Positions 5,930 to 11,655 of a stretch of DNA of 11,655 nucleotides are shown here, piece after piece. A program made the position numbers and the translations under genes. Position 1 is the first letter of the stretch, and each line of letters opens with the position of its first letter. Source of the DNA: Phycisphaeraceae bacterium (lineage in GTDB: Bacteria > Planctomycetota > Phycisphaerae > Phycisphaerales > UBA1924); contig WUAK01000065.1 of the NCBI GenBank assembly GCA_009827205.1, forward strand, positions 1 to 11,655, written 5' to 3'. The notes below the pieces were generated by a model, which ran no database searches, was not told the origin of the DNA, and saw only the letters and a list, made by a program, of their open reading frames with translations.

Positions 5930-8018
5930 ACGCATCGCACTCACATCCCCTATCGCCGACGTGCCGGGCGTGCGCGATCAGACGGCCCGCGATCTGGCCA
6001 CACTCGGCCTCCGCGCGGTCGGCCAGCTCGTTGCATACCTCCCCTCGCGCCACGAGCACGAGGAAGCCGAGGCTCCGATGTCTGAACTGGCGCCGGACCA
6101 CATTGTTTCGGCGCGGGGTGAGATCACGAGCTGTCGGCTCTCTGGTTACGGCAAGCGCTCCCGCTTCCAGGCGGTTCTGTCTGACGGGACTGGGCGGCTC
6201 GATCTTGTGTGGTTCAACGCGCCGTATCTCAGAGGCAAGCTCCACCCGGGCATGAGACTCCGCGTGCAGGGCAAAGCCAAAACCTACAACCATGGCCTCC
6301 AGATCGCCAACCCGAAGTACGAGGTCCTGTCGGACGAAATCGAAACTGATTCGGATAAGACCGAGGCCCGTCTGCGTCCGATTTACCCGGCGTCCGAGCG
6401 TGTGCCCTCCCGCGTGATCGAGCAGGCAGTCGTGAAGGTACTGCCTGTCGCGCTGCCCATGATCGCGGACCACCTGCCCGAGACGTTCCGTACAGAGCGC
6501 GATCTCCCCGATCTCTCAGACGCATACCGGATGATGCACGCACCGGAGAATGAGGAAGAGATCGCAAGGGGCAGGCGCCGACTCGCATACGATGAATTGC
6601 TCATGCTCCAGCTCGGTGTCGCGATGAAGAGGTACCAGCTGCGCGATTCGCAGAGAGCGCCGGCTTTACGCGCGAGCCCGGCGTCACACGACAAGATTCT
6701 CTCGATGCTGCCGTTCACGCTCACCGGTGCTCAGCAGCGCGTTGTCGGTGAACTATCGGATGAGCTCACGCGCGACATCCCTTCCAACAGGCTCATCCAG
6801 GGCGACGTCGGGTCCGGCAAGACCATGGTCGCCCTCTACGCCATGCTGCTGGCGGTCGAGTCGAATCATCAGGCGGCGCTCATGGCTCCGACAGAGATCC
6901 TCGCGGAGCAGCACTTCGAATCGATCTCTCGGACTCTTGCAAACCAGGACGTCCGTGTCGAGCTCCTGACCGGCTCTGTCATCGGCGGCGATCGTGACGC
7001 GATGCTCGCGAGGCTCGAAGAGGGCAAGATCGACATCCTGATCGGTACGCACGCGTTGTTGACCGAACATGTCAGGTTCAACTCGCTTGCTGTCGCGATC
7101 ATCGACGAGCAGCACCGGTTCGGTGTCGAGCAGCGGGCGGTTCTGAGGACCAAGGGCGAGGATGAGGGCGGGATGACGCCGCACGTCGTGGTGATGACCG
7201 CGACCCCGATCCCGCGGACTGTTTCGCTCACGCTGTTCGGCGATCTCGATGTCTCCACGATCGACGAGCTGCCTCCCGGGCGTCAGCCGATCGAAACGAC
7301 CTACTCGCCGCCCGAGGATCGCGAGCAGGTCTACCAGGCCGTGCGCAGGCGTGTGGAGTCTGGAGAGCAGGCCTACGTCGTCGCGCCCGCGATCGACAGC
7401 GAGTCGGGCGTGCTTGTTGGTGCGCGAGACTTGCAGCGCGAACTTGAAGACGGATTCCTGAGTGGGCTCCGAGTCGCGCTCGTGCACGGCAGGCTCAAGC
7501 GCAACACGCGTGAGCACATCATGGAGCGGTTCAGGCGCGGACTCATCGATGTGCTGGTCGCAACAACAGTGATCGAAGTGGGCGTCGATGTGCCCAACGC
7601 CACTGTGATGGTCGTCGAGCAGGCCGATCGATTCGGTCTTGCTCAGCTCCACCAGCTCCGAGGCCGGGTTGGACGGGGTAGCAAAGCATCGGAATGTGTT
7701 CTGATTTCCTCACCTGTCACCACCGACGGTGTCGAACGGTTGAAGATTATGACCAAAACAGGGGATGGATTCCGCATTGCTGAGCGAGATTTTGAGATTC
7801 GCGGACCGGGTGAGATATTCGGGTCCAAGCAGTCGGGTCTCCCACCGTTTCGTGTTGCCGATTTGATCCGTGACACAGATCTCTTGGCGCGTGCCAGAAC
7901 GGACGCACAGGAATGGATCAGACGCTCGCCAGAACTGTCATTTGAGGGTGAGATACTCGTCCAACAACGGGTCTTAAAGACCCACGGAAGGTGGCTCGGG
8001 CTTGGAGATACAGGGTAA
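5922..8018 (+). CDS. recG: ATP-dependent DNA helicase RecG
   Basis: A 698-residue superfamily 2 helicase of normal RecG length, which remodels stalled replication forks and branch-migrates recombination intermediates. The N-terminal wedge/OB domain (about 10-140) includes the typical PSRHEHE (41-47) and LVWFNAPYLRGKL (95-107). Helicase motifs in order: LTGAQQRVV (267-275), Walker A GDVGSGKT (294-301), TEILAEQH (324-331), GTHALL (375-380), DEQHRFGVEQR (395-405) with the DEQH Walker B, MTATPIPRT (425-433), VHGRLK (521-526), TTVIEVGVDVPNA (548-560), and motif VI QLRGRVGRG (578-586). The RecG C-terminal segment follows, with FEIRGPGEIFGSKQSGLP (624-641). All catalytic residues are intact. The start overlaps the DUF971 stop (ATGAGTGA), suggesting translational coupling. 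Confidence 0.97.
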   Translation: MSERIALTSPIADVPGVRDQTARDLATLGLRAVGQLVAYLPSRHEHEEAEAPMSELAPDHIVSARGEITSCRLSGYGKRSRFQAVLSDGTGRLDLVWFNAPYLRGKLHPGMRLRVQGKAKTYNHGLQIANPKYEVLSDEIETDSDKTEARLRPIYPASERVPSRVIEQAVVKVLPVALPMIADHLPETFRTERDLPDLSDAYRMMHAPENEEEIARGRRRLAYDELLMLQLGVAMKRYQLRDSQRAPALRASPASHDKILSMLPFTLTGAQQRVVGELSDELTRDIPSNRLIQGDVGSGKTMVALYAMLLAVESNHQAALMAPTEILAEQHFESISRTLANQDVRVELLTGSVIGGDRDAMLARLEEGKIDILIGTHALLTEHVRFNSLAVAIIDEQHRFGVEQRAVLRTKGEDEGGMTPHVVVMTATPIPRTVSLTLFGDLDVSTIDELPPGRQPIETTYSPPEDREQVYQAVRRRVESGEQAYVVAPAIDSESGVLVGARDLQRELEDGFLSGLRVALVHGRLKRNTREHIMERFRRGLIDVLVATTVIEVGVDVPNATVMVVEQADRFGLAQLHQLRGRVGRGSKASECVLISSPVTTDGVERLKIMTKTGDGFRIAERDFEIRGPGEIFGSKQSGLPPFRVADLIRDTDLLARARTDAQEWIRRSPELSFEGEILVQQRVLKTHGRWLGLGDTG
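7969..7983. repeat. 15-base odd palindrome near the recG 3' end
   Basis: GGGTCTT and AAGACCC are perfect inverted arms around a single A, inside the last codons of recG, about 120 bases before the HTH gene. It may be chance; as a DNA site it could be an operator of a dimeric regulator. A one-base loop makes it unlikely to be a full-length RNA hairpin. Confidence 0.25.
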
Positions 8019-8053
8019 GTTGAGGCGATAGAACGCTTGACTTGTTGGCGACC

Positions 8054-8062
8054 TGATAGGAT
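8054..8062 (+). promoter_or_regulatory. Extended -10 promoter for the HTH gene
   Basis: TGATAGGAT has the extended -10 form TG-N-TAGGAT. TTGACT at 8037-8042 resembles a -35 but is only 14 bases away, too close for normal use, so the extended -10 may carry the promoter. A transcript from about 8069 would have a leader of roughly 38 bases containing GGAG (8096-8099), 8 bases before the ATG at 8107. Confidence 0.5.
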
Positions 8063-8106
8063 GCCGTCCGGGCAATCAGCCGCCAGACAAACACGGAGAC
8101 CGATCC

Positions 8107-8631
8107 ATGCCCTCGCTTGAGACCGCATCGCCCCTCCACGAACGCCTCTTGGCCGCCACCGGAGATCGGACCTACCGCAAGGTCGGCGAAATGACAGGCA
8201 CCCACCCGGAGACGGTCCGCCGGTACCTCCAGGGTCAATCACCCAGCGTGGAATTCGTGACAGCGCTCTGCAGTGCGCTCTCGATCAGCGGTGAGTGGCT
8301 CCTGACAGGTGAAGGCCCGATGCGGGCCTCGGACGCGAAACAGCACGCACTGAGTCAGGCTGATCCCGGCGAGCTTCTGAAAGCGATTGCAGGTACGCTT
8401 GATGACCTCGGGGACAGGCTCGATCGGCTTGAGCTTTTCGTTCAGGCACTCGAAGTCCGGGTGCGAGGCAAGGCTCAACCTCTGCCTACGACTCAGCAGA
8501 CGCCTGCCCCTGAACCGGAGGCCGGAGAAGGCGATGGATCGGGACCCCCTGCTGAGAGAACCCAAGCCGATCGCCGAGCGCGACGCATCGGAGAAGCTAT
8601 CGCCAAGCGACCATCTCAAGCTGCTGGTTGA
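8107..8631 (+). CDS. XRE/Cro-CI-type helix-turn-helix protein
   Basis: A 174-residue putative DNA-binding regulator. Residues about 20-70 form a helix-turn-helix of the Cro/CI class: TYRKVGEMTGTHPETVRRYL gives the two HTH helices, and SISGEWLLTGEGP (59-71) is the ending typical of such domains. Residues 88-119 (LLKAIAGTLDDLGDRLDRLELF and on) have heptad-like leucines and probably dimerise. The remainder (124-174) is a Pro/Glu/Arg-rich tail. From codon 143 on, the reading frame is shared with the next gene, and its third-position GC falls to about 12 of 32 codons, unlike its neighbours. The tail may therefore be overprinted or altered by a frameshift. It has its own promoter and a good GGAG ribosome binding site. 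Targets are unknown; self-regulation would be usual for the class. Confidence 0.72.
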   Translation: MPSLETASPLHERLLAATGDRTYRKVGEMTGTHPETVRRYLQGQSPSVEFVTALCSALSISGEWLLTGEGPMRASDAKQHALSQADPGELLKAIAGTLDDLGDRLDRLELFVQALEVRVRGKAQPLPTTQQTPAPEPEAGEGDGSGPPAERTQADRRARRIGEAIAKRPSQAAG

Positions 8632-8770
8632 TCTGATGAAGCCCACCGGCCCCGAGATGGCCCGAAGATGGCTCGCGGCTTTGGCGCTCGTGCCCGAAGA
8701 TGAACGCGAGAGCGTCATAGAGAGCGTCGAAGCGGAGATCCTGAGACAGTTCGCCTCGGAAGAGGACTGA
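8534..8770 (+). CDS. Small helical hypothetical protein overlapping the HTH gene
   Basis: A 78-residue acidic protein, mostly predicted helical by eye: KLSPSDHLKLLVDLMKPTG, then EMARRWLAALALV, then DERESVIESVEAEILRQF. No known domain is recognised. Third-position GC in the part shared with the HTH gene is about 26 of 35 codons, like other genes here, so this frame is the better coding frame from 8534 on. ATG at 8534 is preceded by GGAGAAGGCG, a good Shine-Dalgarno. The overlap with the HTH gene is 98 bases. A later ATG at 8636 would give a 44-residue protein with no overlap. A third possibility is that this is the true C-terminus of the HTH protein reached by a frameshift. It ends 23 bases before polX. 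Confidence 0.6.
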   Translation: MDRDPLLREPKPIAERDASEKLSPSDHLKLLVDLMKPTGPEMARRWLAALALVPEDERESVIESVEAEILRQFASEED

Positions 8771-8782
8771 TTCTTCAATCCC

Positions 8783-8788
8783 TACCAT
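8783..8788 (+). promoter_or_regulatory. -10-like TACCAT just before polX
   Basis: TACCAT ends 5 bases before the polX ATG (8794); no Shine-Dalgarno lies in the 23-base gap after the previous gene. The position would give a leaderless or nearly leaderless mRNA. There is no clear -35, so it is weak taken alone. Confidence 0.35.
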
Positions 8789-8793
8789 CGGTC

Positions 8794-10584
8794 ATGTCTT
8801 TCAACGCACGACTTGCCGATCGCCTCCACGAAATGGCTGCGCTGCTCGAACTCACCGGCGCCAACCGGTTCCGGATCGCCGCGTTCTCAAAGGCTGCCCG
8901 CGCTGCAGAGAACCACACGCAGGACTTCAGCTCGCTCGACGACAAAGAGCTGATCGCGATCGACGGCATAGGCAAGGGTGTCGCCGCGATCGTCCGCGAG
9001 CTCAGCGAGATGGATGAGATCGAAGAACTCAACGCATTGCGTGAGGAAGTCCCAGATGGGCTCATCGATGTGCTCGACATTCAAGGGCTCGGACCAAAAA
9101 CGGTTCGTCAGCTGTGGAATGACCTTGGCGTGACGGACAGAGCAAGCCTGAAAAAGGTCATCGACGACGGCAGCATCCTCGATCTCCCACGCATGGGGCA
9201 GAAGACGGTCGACAACATCAAGACCGCATTGACCTTCGCGTCCAAGTCCAGCGAACGGCTCCCTCTCGGGCTCGCGGCGATCGTCGCTGACCGCCTCGTC
9301 GAAAGGCTGAGAGCAGTCAAAGGTGTCAAGCAGTGCGAGGCGGCGGGCTCTTTCCGGCGCGGACGGGACACAATCGGAGACGTCGACATACTCGTTGTTG
9401 CCAGTGATCCCGAGAGTGTCCGCGAGGCGTTCTGCGAAGCCGACGATGTGGAGCAGGTCGTCGCGCGAGGCGAGACCAAGTGTTCGGTTCGGGTGAAAAT
9501 CGCGACCGACACTGGACGCTGGAAGGGGCAGGCCAAGGCGAATGCCACGGTCGGCGCCGACCTGAGGATTGTGCCAGCAGAGAGCTTCGGTGCCGCGCTG
9601 ATGTACTTCACTGGCTCGAAGGAACACAACGTCCGGCTGCGGGAGAAGGCTCTCAAGCAGAAGCTCACACTCAATGAGTACGGCTTGTTCCCTCACGACA
9701 AGAACGCCGAGGGCTCGCCGCAAAGCCGGGGTGTCAAACCGGTCGCGTCGAAGACAGAGAAGCAGGTCTACACGAAGCTCGGATTGCCCTACATCCCGCC
9801 CGAGATCCGCGAGGACATCGGCGAACTCGATCTCGATGAGTCGCCCAAACTGATCGGATTGGATGACATCAAGTCCGAGCTCCACGCGCACACCACCGCG
9901 TCCGACGGCAAGATGAGTCTCGAAGAACTCGTGCAGAACTCGCTCGACCGGGGTTTCCACACGATCGCCGTCACGGACCACAGCCGATCCAGCGTGCAGG
10001 CCGGCGGGCTATCTGTCGAGCGACTGCGCGAGCAGCGCGGTGCGATCGACCAGGCGCAGGCAGAGTTCGGTAAGGACATCAAGATCCTGGCAGGTTCTGA
10101 GGTCGACATCCTGTCTGACGGCACGCTCGATTACGACGATGACGTGCTCGGCGAGCTCGACATCGTCGTCGCCAGCCCCCACGCGGCGCTCACGCAGGAT
10201 CCAAAGACCGCGACGAAGCGGCTGCTGAAAGCCATCGAGCACCCGATGGTGCACATCATCGGGCACCCGACCGGCAGGCTGATCAACCGCAGGCCCGGGC
10301 TCTCGCCCGCGATGGACGAGCTGATCGCTGCGGCGGTCGAGCACGATGTCGCGCTCGAGATCAACGCCCACTGGATGAGGCTCGATCTTCGGGACAGCCA
10401 CGTCCGGGCCGCGGTTGAGGCTGGGTGCAAGATCGCGATCGACTGCGACGACCACGCGCCCGAGGACTTCGACAACCTCCGGTTCGGGGTCGCCACCGCC
10501 AGGCGGGGCGGGCTCACGCCCGAGTTGTGCATCAACTCGTGGAGCAAAACGAAACTCCACAAGTGGCTAAGTTCGAAGCGGTAA
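8794..10584 (+). CDS. polX: Family X DNA polymerase with PHP domain (PolX)
   Basis: A 596-residue bacterial PolX, a gap-filling repair polymerase probably used in base excision repair. Residues 1-85 are the 8-kDa-like domain with a helix-hairpin-helix at AIDGIGKGVAAIV (55-67); further HhH elements are DIQGLGPKTVRQL (95-107) and DLPRMGQKTVDNI (130-142). The nucleotidyltransferase signature GSFRRGRDTIGDVDIL (185-200) provides catalytic D196 and D198; D256 in GADLRIV is the third. Between them, residues about 231-253 seem somewhat longer than I recall for the Bacillus enzyme. The PHP domain (from about 360) keeps its metal ligands: H364 and H366 (ELHAHT), D371, H396 (TDHS), E436, H463, H491 (GHPTGR), and D552/H554. 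It should thus retain 3'-5' exonuclease or phosphodiesterase activity. Its stop TAA lies inside the -10-like element of the next gene. Confidence 0.95.
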   Translation: MSFNARLADRLHEMAALLELTGANRFRIAAFSKAARAAENHTQDFSSLDDKELIAIDGIGKGVAAIVRELSEMDEIEELNALREEVPDGLIDVLDIQGLGPKTVRQLWNDLGVTDRASLKKVIDDGSILDLPRMGQKTVDNIKTALTFASKSSERLPLGLAAIVADRLVERLRAVKGVKQCEAAGSFRRGRDTIGDVDILVVASDPESVREAFCEADDVEQVVARGETKCSVRVKIATDTGRWKGQAKANATVGADLRIVPAESFGAALMYFTGSKEHNVRLREKALKQKLTLNEYGLFPHDKNAEGSPQSRGVKPVASKTEKQVYTKLGLPYIPPEIREDIGELDLDESPKLIGLDDIKSELHAHTTASDGKMSLEELVQNSLDRGFHTIAVTDHSRSSVQAGGLSVERLREQRGAIDQAQAEFGKDIKILAGSEVDILSDGTLDYDDDVLGELDIVVASPHAALTQDPKTATKRLLKAIEHPMVHIIGHPTGRLINRRPGLSPAMDELIAAAVEHDVALEINAHWMRLDLRDSHVRAAVEAGCKIAIDCDDHAPEDFDNLRFGVATARRGGLTPELCINSWSKTKLHKWLSSKR

Positions 10585-10587
10585 GCT
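10582..10587 (+). promoter_or_regulatory. -10-like TAAGCT overlapping the polX stop
   Basis: TAAGCT begins with the polX stop codon TAA and ends 6 bases before the ATG of the ThuA gene (10594). The 9-base intergenic gap has no Shine-Dalgarno. It may serve a leaderless transcript, or the ThuA gene may be translated by readthrough or reinitiation from the polX mRNA. Confidence 0.35.
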
Positions 10588-10593
10588 CTGCCC

Positions 10594-11343
10594 ATGGCAC
10601 ACCTCTCACGACTCGCTTGCGTACTTCTTGTTCTGCTCGGTTCGGCGCGAGCTGATTCTGCGTTTGCACAGGGAGAAAGCGAATCCGTGCGCGTGCTCGT
10701 CTTCACGAAGACCGCGGGCTTCCGCCACTCATCGATCCCCGAGGGTGTCGAGGCGTTCAGGAAGATCTGCATTGAACGCGACTGGGAGATCGAGCACACG
10801 GAAGACGCCGCGGCGTTTACGGATAAAAATCTGAGTGGCTTCGACGCGGTTGTGTTTCTCAACACGACTGGCGATGTGCTCGACGACGAACAGCAGGCCT
10901 CGTTCGAGAGGTTTATCCAGAGCGGGAAGGGGTACATGGGTGTCCACGCCGCGGCGGACACTGAGTACGACTGGCCCTGGTACGCCAAGCTCGTGGGCGC
11001 TCAATTCAAGAGCCACCCGCGGATCCAGCAGGCGATCATCCGCGTCGTGAACCGCGAGCACGCGTCAACAAGACATCTCGGCGCCGATTGGACTCGGACC
11101 GACGAGTGGTATGACTTCAGGGCGGTGCCTTCTGAGGATGTCAGCCGACTCCTCGAGCTCGACGAATCCAGCTACGAGGGTGGGTCGATGGGCGAAGACC
11201 ACCCGATCGCGTGGTACCACGAGTACGACGGCGGTCGCGCGTTCTACACGGGCGGCGGGCACACGGAGGAGTCGTACTCGGAGCCCGATTTCGCCAAGCA
11301 TCTCGCGGGCGGTCTTGAGTGGGTGCTTGGAGAAACAGAGTGA
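10594..11343 (+). CDS. Secreted ThuA-domain protein
   Basis: A 249-residue protein of the ThuA-like family (glutamine-amidotransferase-like fold), common as secreted sugar-related proteins in planctomycetes; the family is named from trehalose utilisation, but the reaction is not established. A signal peptide covers about 1-25 (hydrophobic VLLVLLGSA, cleavage near AFA before QGE). Family motifs are VLVFTKTAGFRHSSIP (34-49), VVFLNTTGDVLDDEQQ (86-101), MGVHAAADTEYDWPWY (115-130), RTDEWYDF (168-175), and DHPIAWYHEYDGGRAFYTG (202-220) followed by GGHTEESY. Length fits a single-domain member. It follows polX by 9 bases, but nothing functional clearly links the two. It probably acts outside the cytoplasmic membrane on a carbohydrate. 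Confidence 0.88.
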   Translation: MAHLSRLACVLLVLLGSARADSAFAQGESESVRVLVFTKTAGFRHSSIPEGVEAFRKICIERDWEIEHTEDAAAFTDKNLSGFDAVVFLNTTGDVLDDEQQASFERFIQSGKGYMGVHAAADTEYDWPWYAKLVGAQFKSHPRIQQAIIRVVNREHASTRHLGADWTRTDEWYDFRAVPSEDVSRLLELDESSYEGGSMGEDHPIAWYHEYDGGRAFYTGGGHTEESYSEPDFAKHLAGGLEWVLGETE

Positions 11344-11363
11344 TCTCTCACGAGCCTGAGCGC

Positions 11364-11369
11364 TAGACT
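11364..11369 (+). promoter_or_regulatory. Candidate -10 element (TAGACT) for ffh
   Basis: TAGACT lies in the 93-base gap after the ThuA gene. A start near 11376 would give a leader of about 60 bases before the ffh ATG at 11437. No convincing -35 is visible. The placement leaves the AGGAG and hairpin of the ffh leader inside the transcript. Confidence 0.4.
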
Positions 11370-11404
11370 CCCCCCGGCTGCGGTCAAGCCATGACATCCG
11401 ATTC

Positions 11405-11429
11405 AGGAGCGCCCCGCGAACTCGGGGCG
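11405..11429 (+). promoter_or_regulatory. Shine-Dalgarno plus hairpin in the ffh leader
   Basis: AGGAG at 11405-11409 is 27 bases from the ffh ATG, too far for normal initiation. Directly after it, CGCCCCG (11410-11416) and CGGGGCG (11423-11429) make a perfect 7-bp GC stem with loop CGAACT. Folded, the stem removes 20 bases and leaves AGGAG only 7 bases (GTGTGTC) from the ATG. No T-tract follows, so a terminator is unlikely. Confidence 0.5.
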
Positions 11430-11436
11430 GTGTGTC

Positions 11437-11655
11437 ATGTTCGATCGAATGTCCGATGGCTTCAACAACGTCTTCCGCAAGCTCTCAGGTCGAGCCGAGA
11501 TCTCCGAAGCCAACGTCCGCGAGGCGATGGAAGAGGTCGAGACCGCGCTGCTCGAGGCCGATGTGCATTACGACGTGGCGAAGAAATTCTGCAAGGACGT
11601 TGTGCAGGATGCGCTGGGCAAAGAGGTCACCAAGAGTCTCAAGCCTGGGCAGGAA
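11437..11655 (+). CDS. ffh: Signal recognition particle GTPase Ffh, N-terminal part (partial)
   Basis: The frame is open from ATG at 11437 to the window edge (73 codons). The protein begins MFDRMSDGFNNVFRKLSGRA, followed by ISEANVREAMEEVETALLEADV and ends near TKSLKPGQ. This is the N domain of Ffh: the MF start, the LS-G and SE-x-V block, the RxALLEADV helix and the LKPGQ segment before the G domain all match. Ffh binds signal sequences and 4.5S RNA and delivers ribosomes to FtsY at the membrane. The GTPase and M domains lie beyond the window. FtsY, the other SRP GTPase, also has an N domain but usually starts differently and lacks the MF start, so Ffh is preferred. Its leader contains an unusual hairpin described separately. 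Confidence 0.92.
   Translation, partial: MFDRMSDGFNNVFRKLSGRAEISEANVREAMEEVETALLEADVHYDVAKKFCKDVVQDALGKEVTKSLKPGQE

Noticed and set aside
5583..6473. 296-codon minus-strand frame across the DUF971-recG junction
   Set aside because: It spans two well-supported plus-strand genes and has no recognisable domain or ribosome binding site.
6753..7652. Long open frame (299 codons) on the minus strand within recG
   Set aside because: It is antisense to the helicase motifs of recG; the product is His/Asp/Arg-rich without recognisable domains, a shadow of biased codons.
8037..8062. TTGACT / TAGGAT as a standard -35/-10 pair for the HTH gene
   Set aside because: The spacer is only 14 bases, too short for sigma-70; the extended -10 reading is preferred.
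8887..9981. Long open frame (364 codons) on the minus strand within polX
   Set aside because: It is fully antisense to a polymerase with every motif intact; its translation shows no family features and is explained by GC-rich codon bias of polX.
11391..11655. Frame from an ATG at 11391, open to the window edge
   Set aside because: It is Arg-rich and out of frame with ffh, whose N domain is clearly recognisable from 11437.
1..11655. Mobile element, CRISPR array, defence island or toxin-antitoxin pair
   Set aside because: No transposase, integrase, direct-repeat array, tRNA or typical toxin motif was seen; the HTH gene plus small gene does not resemble a known toxin-antitoxin pair.

Overview
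The window looks like chromosomal DNA from a planctomycete, most likely of the Phycisphaerae. Three things point there: a short basic protein of the kind shared by Planctomycetes, Verrucomicrobia and Chlamydiae (1487-1648, minus strand); a secreted protein ending in a PEP-CTERM-like tail of the Pro-Thr-Pro-Gly / hydrophobic / Arg4 type (3928-4638); and GC-rich third codon positions. I see no transposase, integrase, CRISPR array, rRNA or tRNA. No stretch above 300 bases lacks a gene; the longest gap is 175 bases (3753-3927).

Layout. 1-257 (+) is the end of an outer-membrane beta-barrel protein. 279-3080 (-) is a three-gene cluster transcribed right to left: a bitopic membrane protein with a SPOR-like C-terminus, the small basic PVC protein, and a class I/II aminotransferase. 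3207-3752 (+) is a solitary nuoI, divergent from that cluster. 3928-4638 (+) is the secreted sorting-signal protein. 4650-5507 (-) is pyrF, divergent from a DUF971 gene (5552-5929, +) that overlaps recG (5922-8018) by 8 bases. 8107-8631 (+) encodes an XRE-type HTH protein; its 3' end overlaps a 78-codon gene (8534-8770) by 98 bases. 8794-10584 is a polX-type DNA polymerase with a PHP domain, followed after 9 bases by a secreted ThuA-domain protein (10594-11343). 11437-11655 is the start of ffh, the SRP GTPase, which runs off the end.

This is mostly a housekeeping region: genome maintenance (recG, polX), pyrimidine synthesis (pyrF), respiration (nuoI), protein targeting (ffh) and envelope proteins. 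I do not see an obvious undescribed defence or metabolic system. The more interesting signals are in gene expression. Four genes have a TANNNT hexamer 5-8 bases before an ATG and no Shine-Dalgarno, which suggests leaderless mRNAs. One -10-like element is shared by two divergent genes. In front of ffh, a 7-bp hairpin sits between a Shine-Dalgarno and the start codon and would bring them to normal spacing if folded. All functional calls come from reading motifs by eye; no searches were run.
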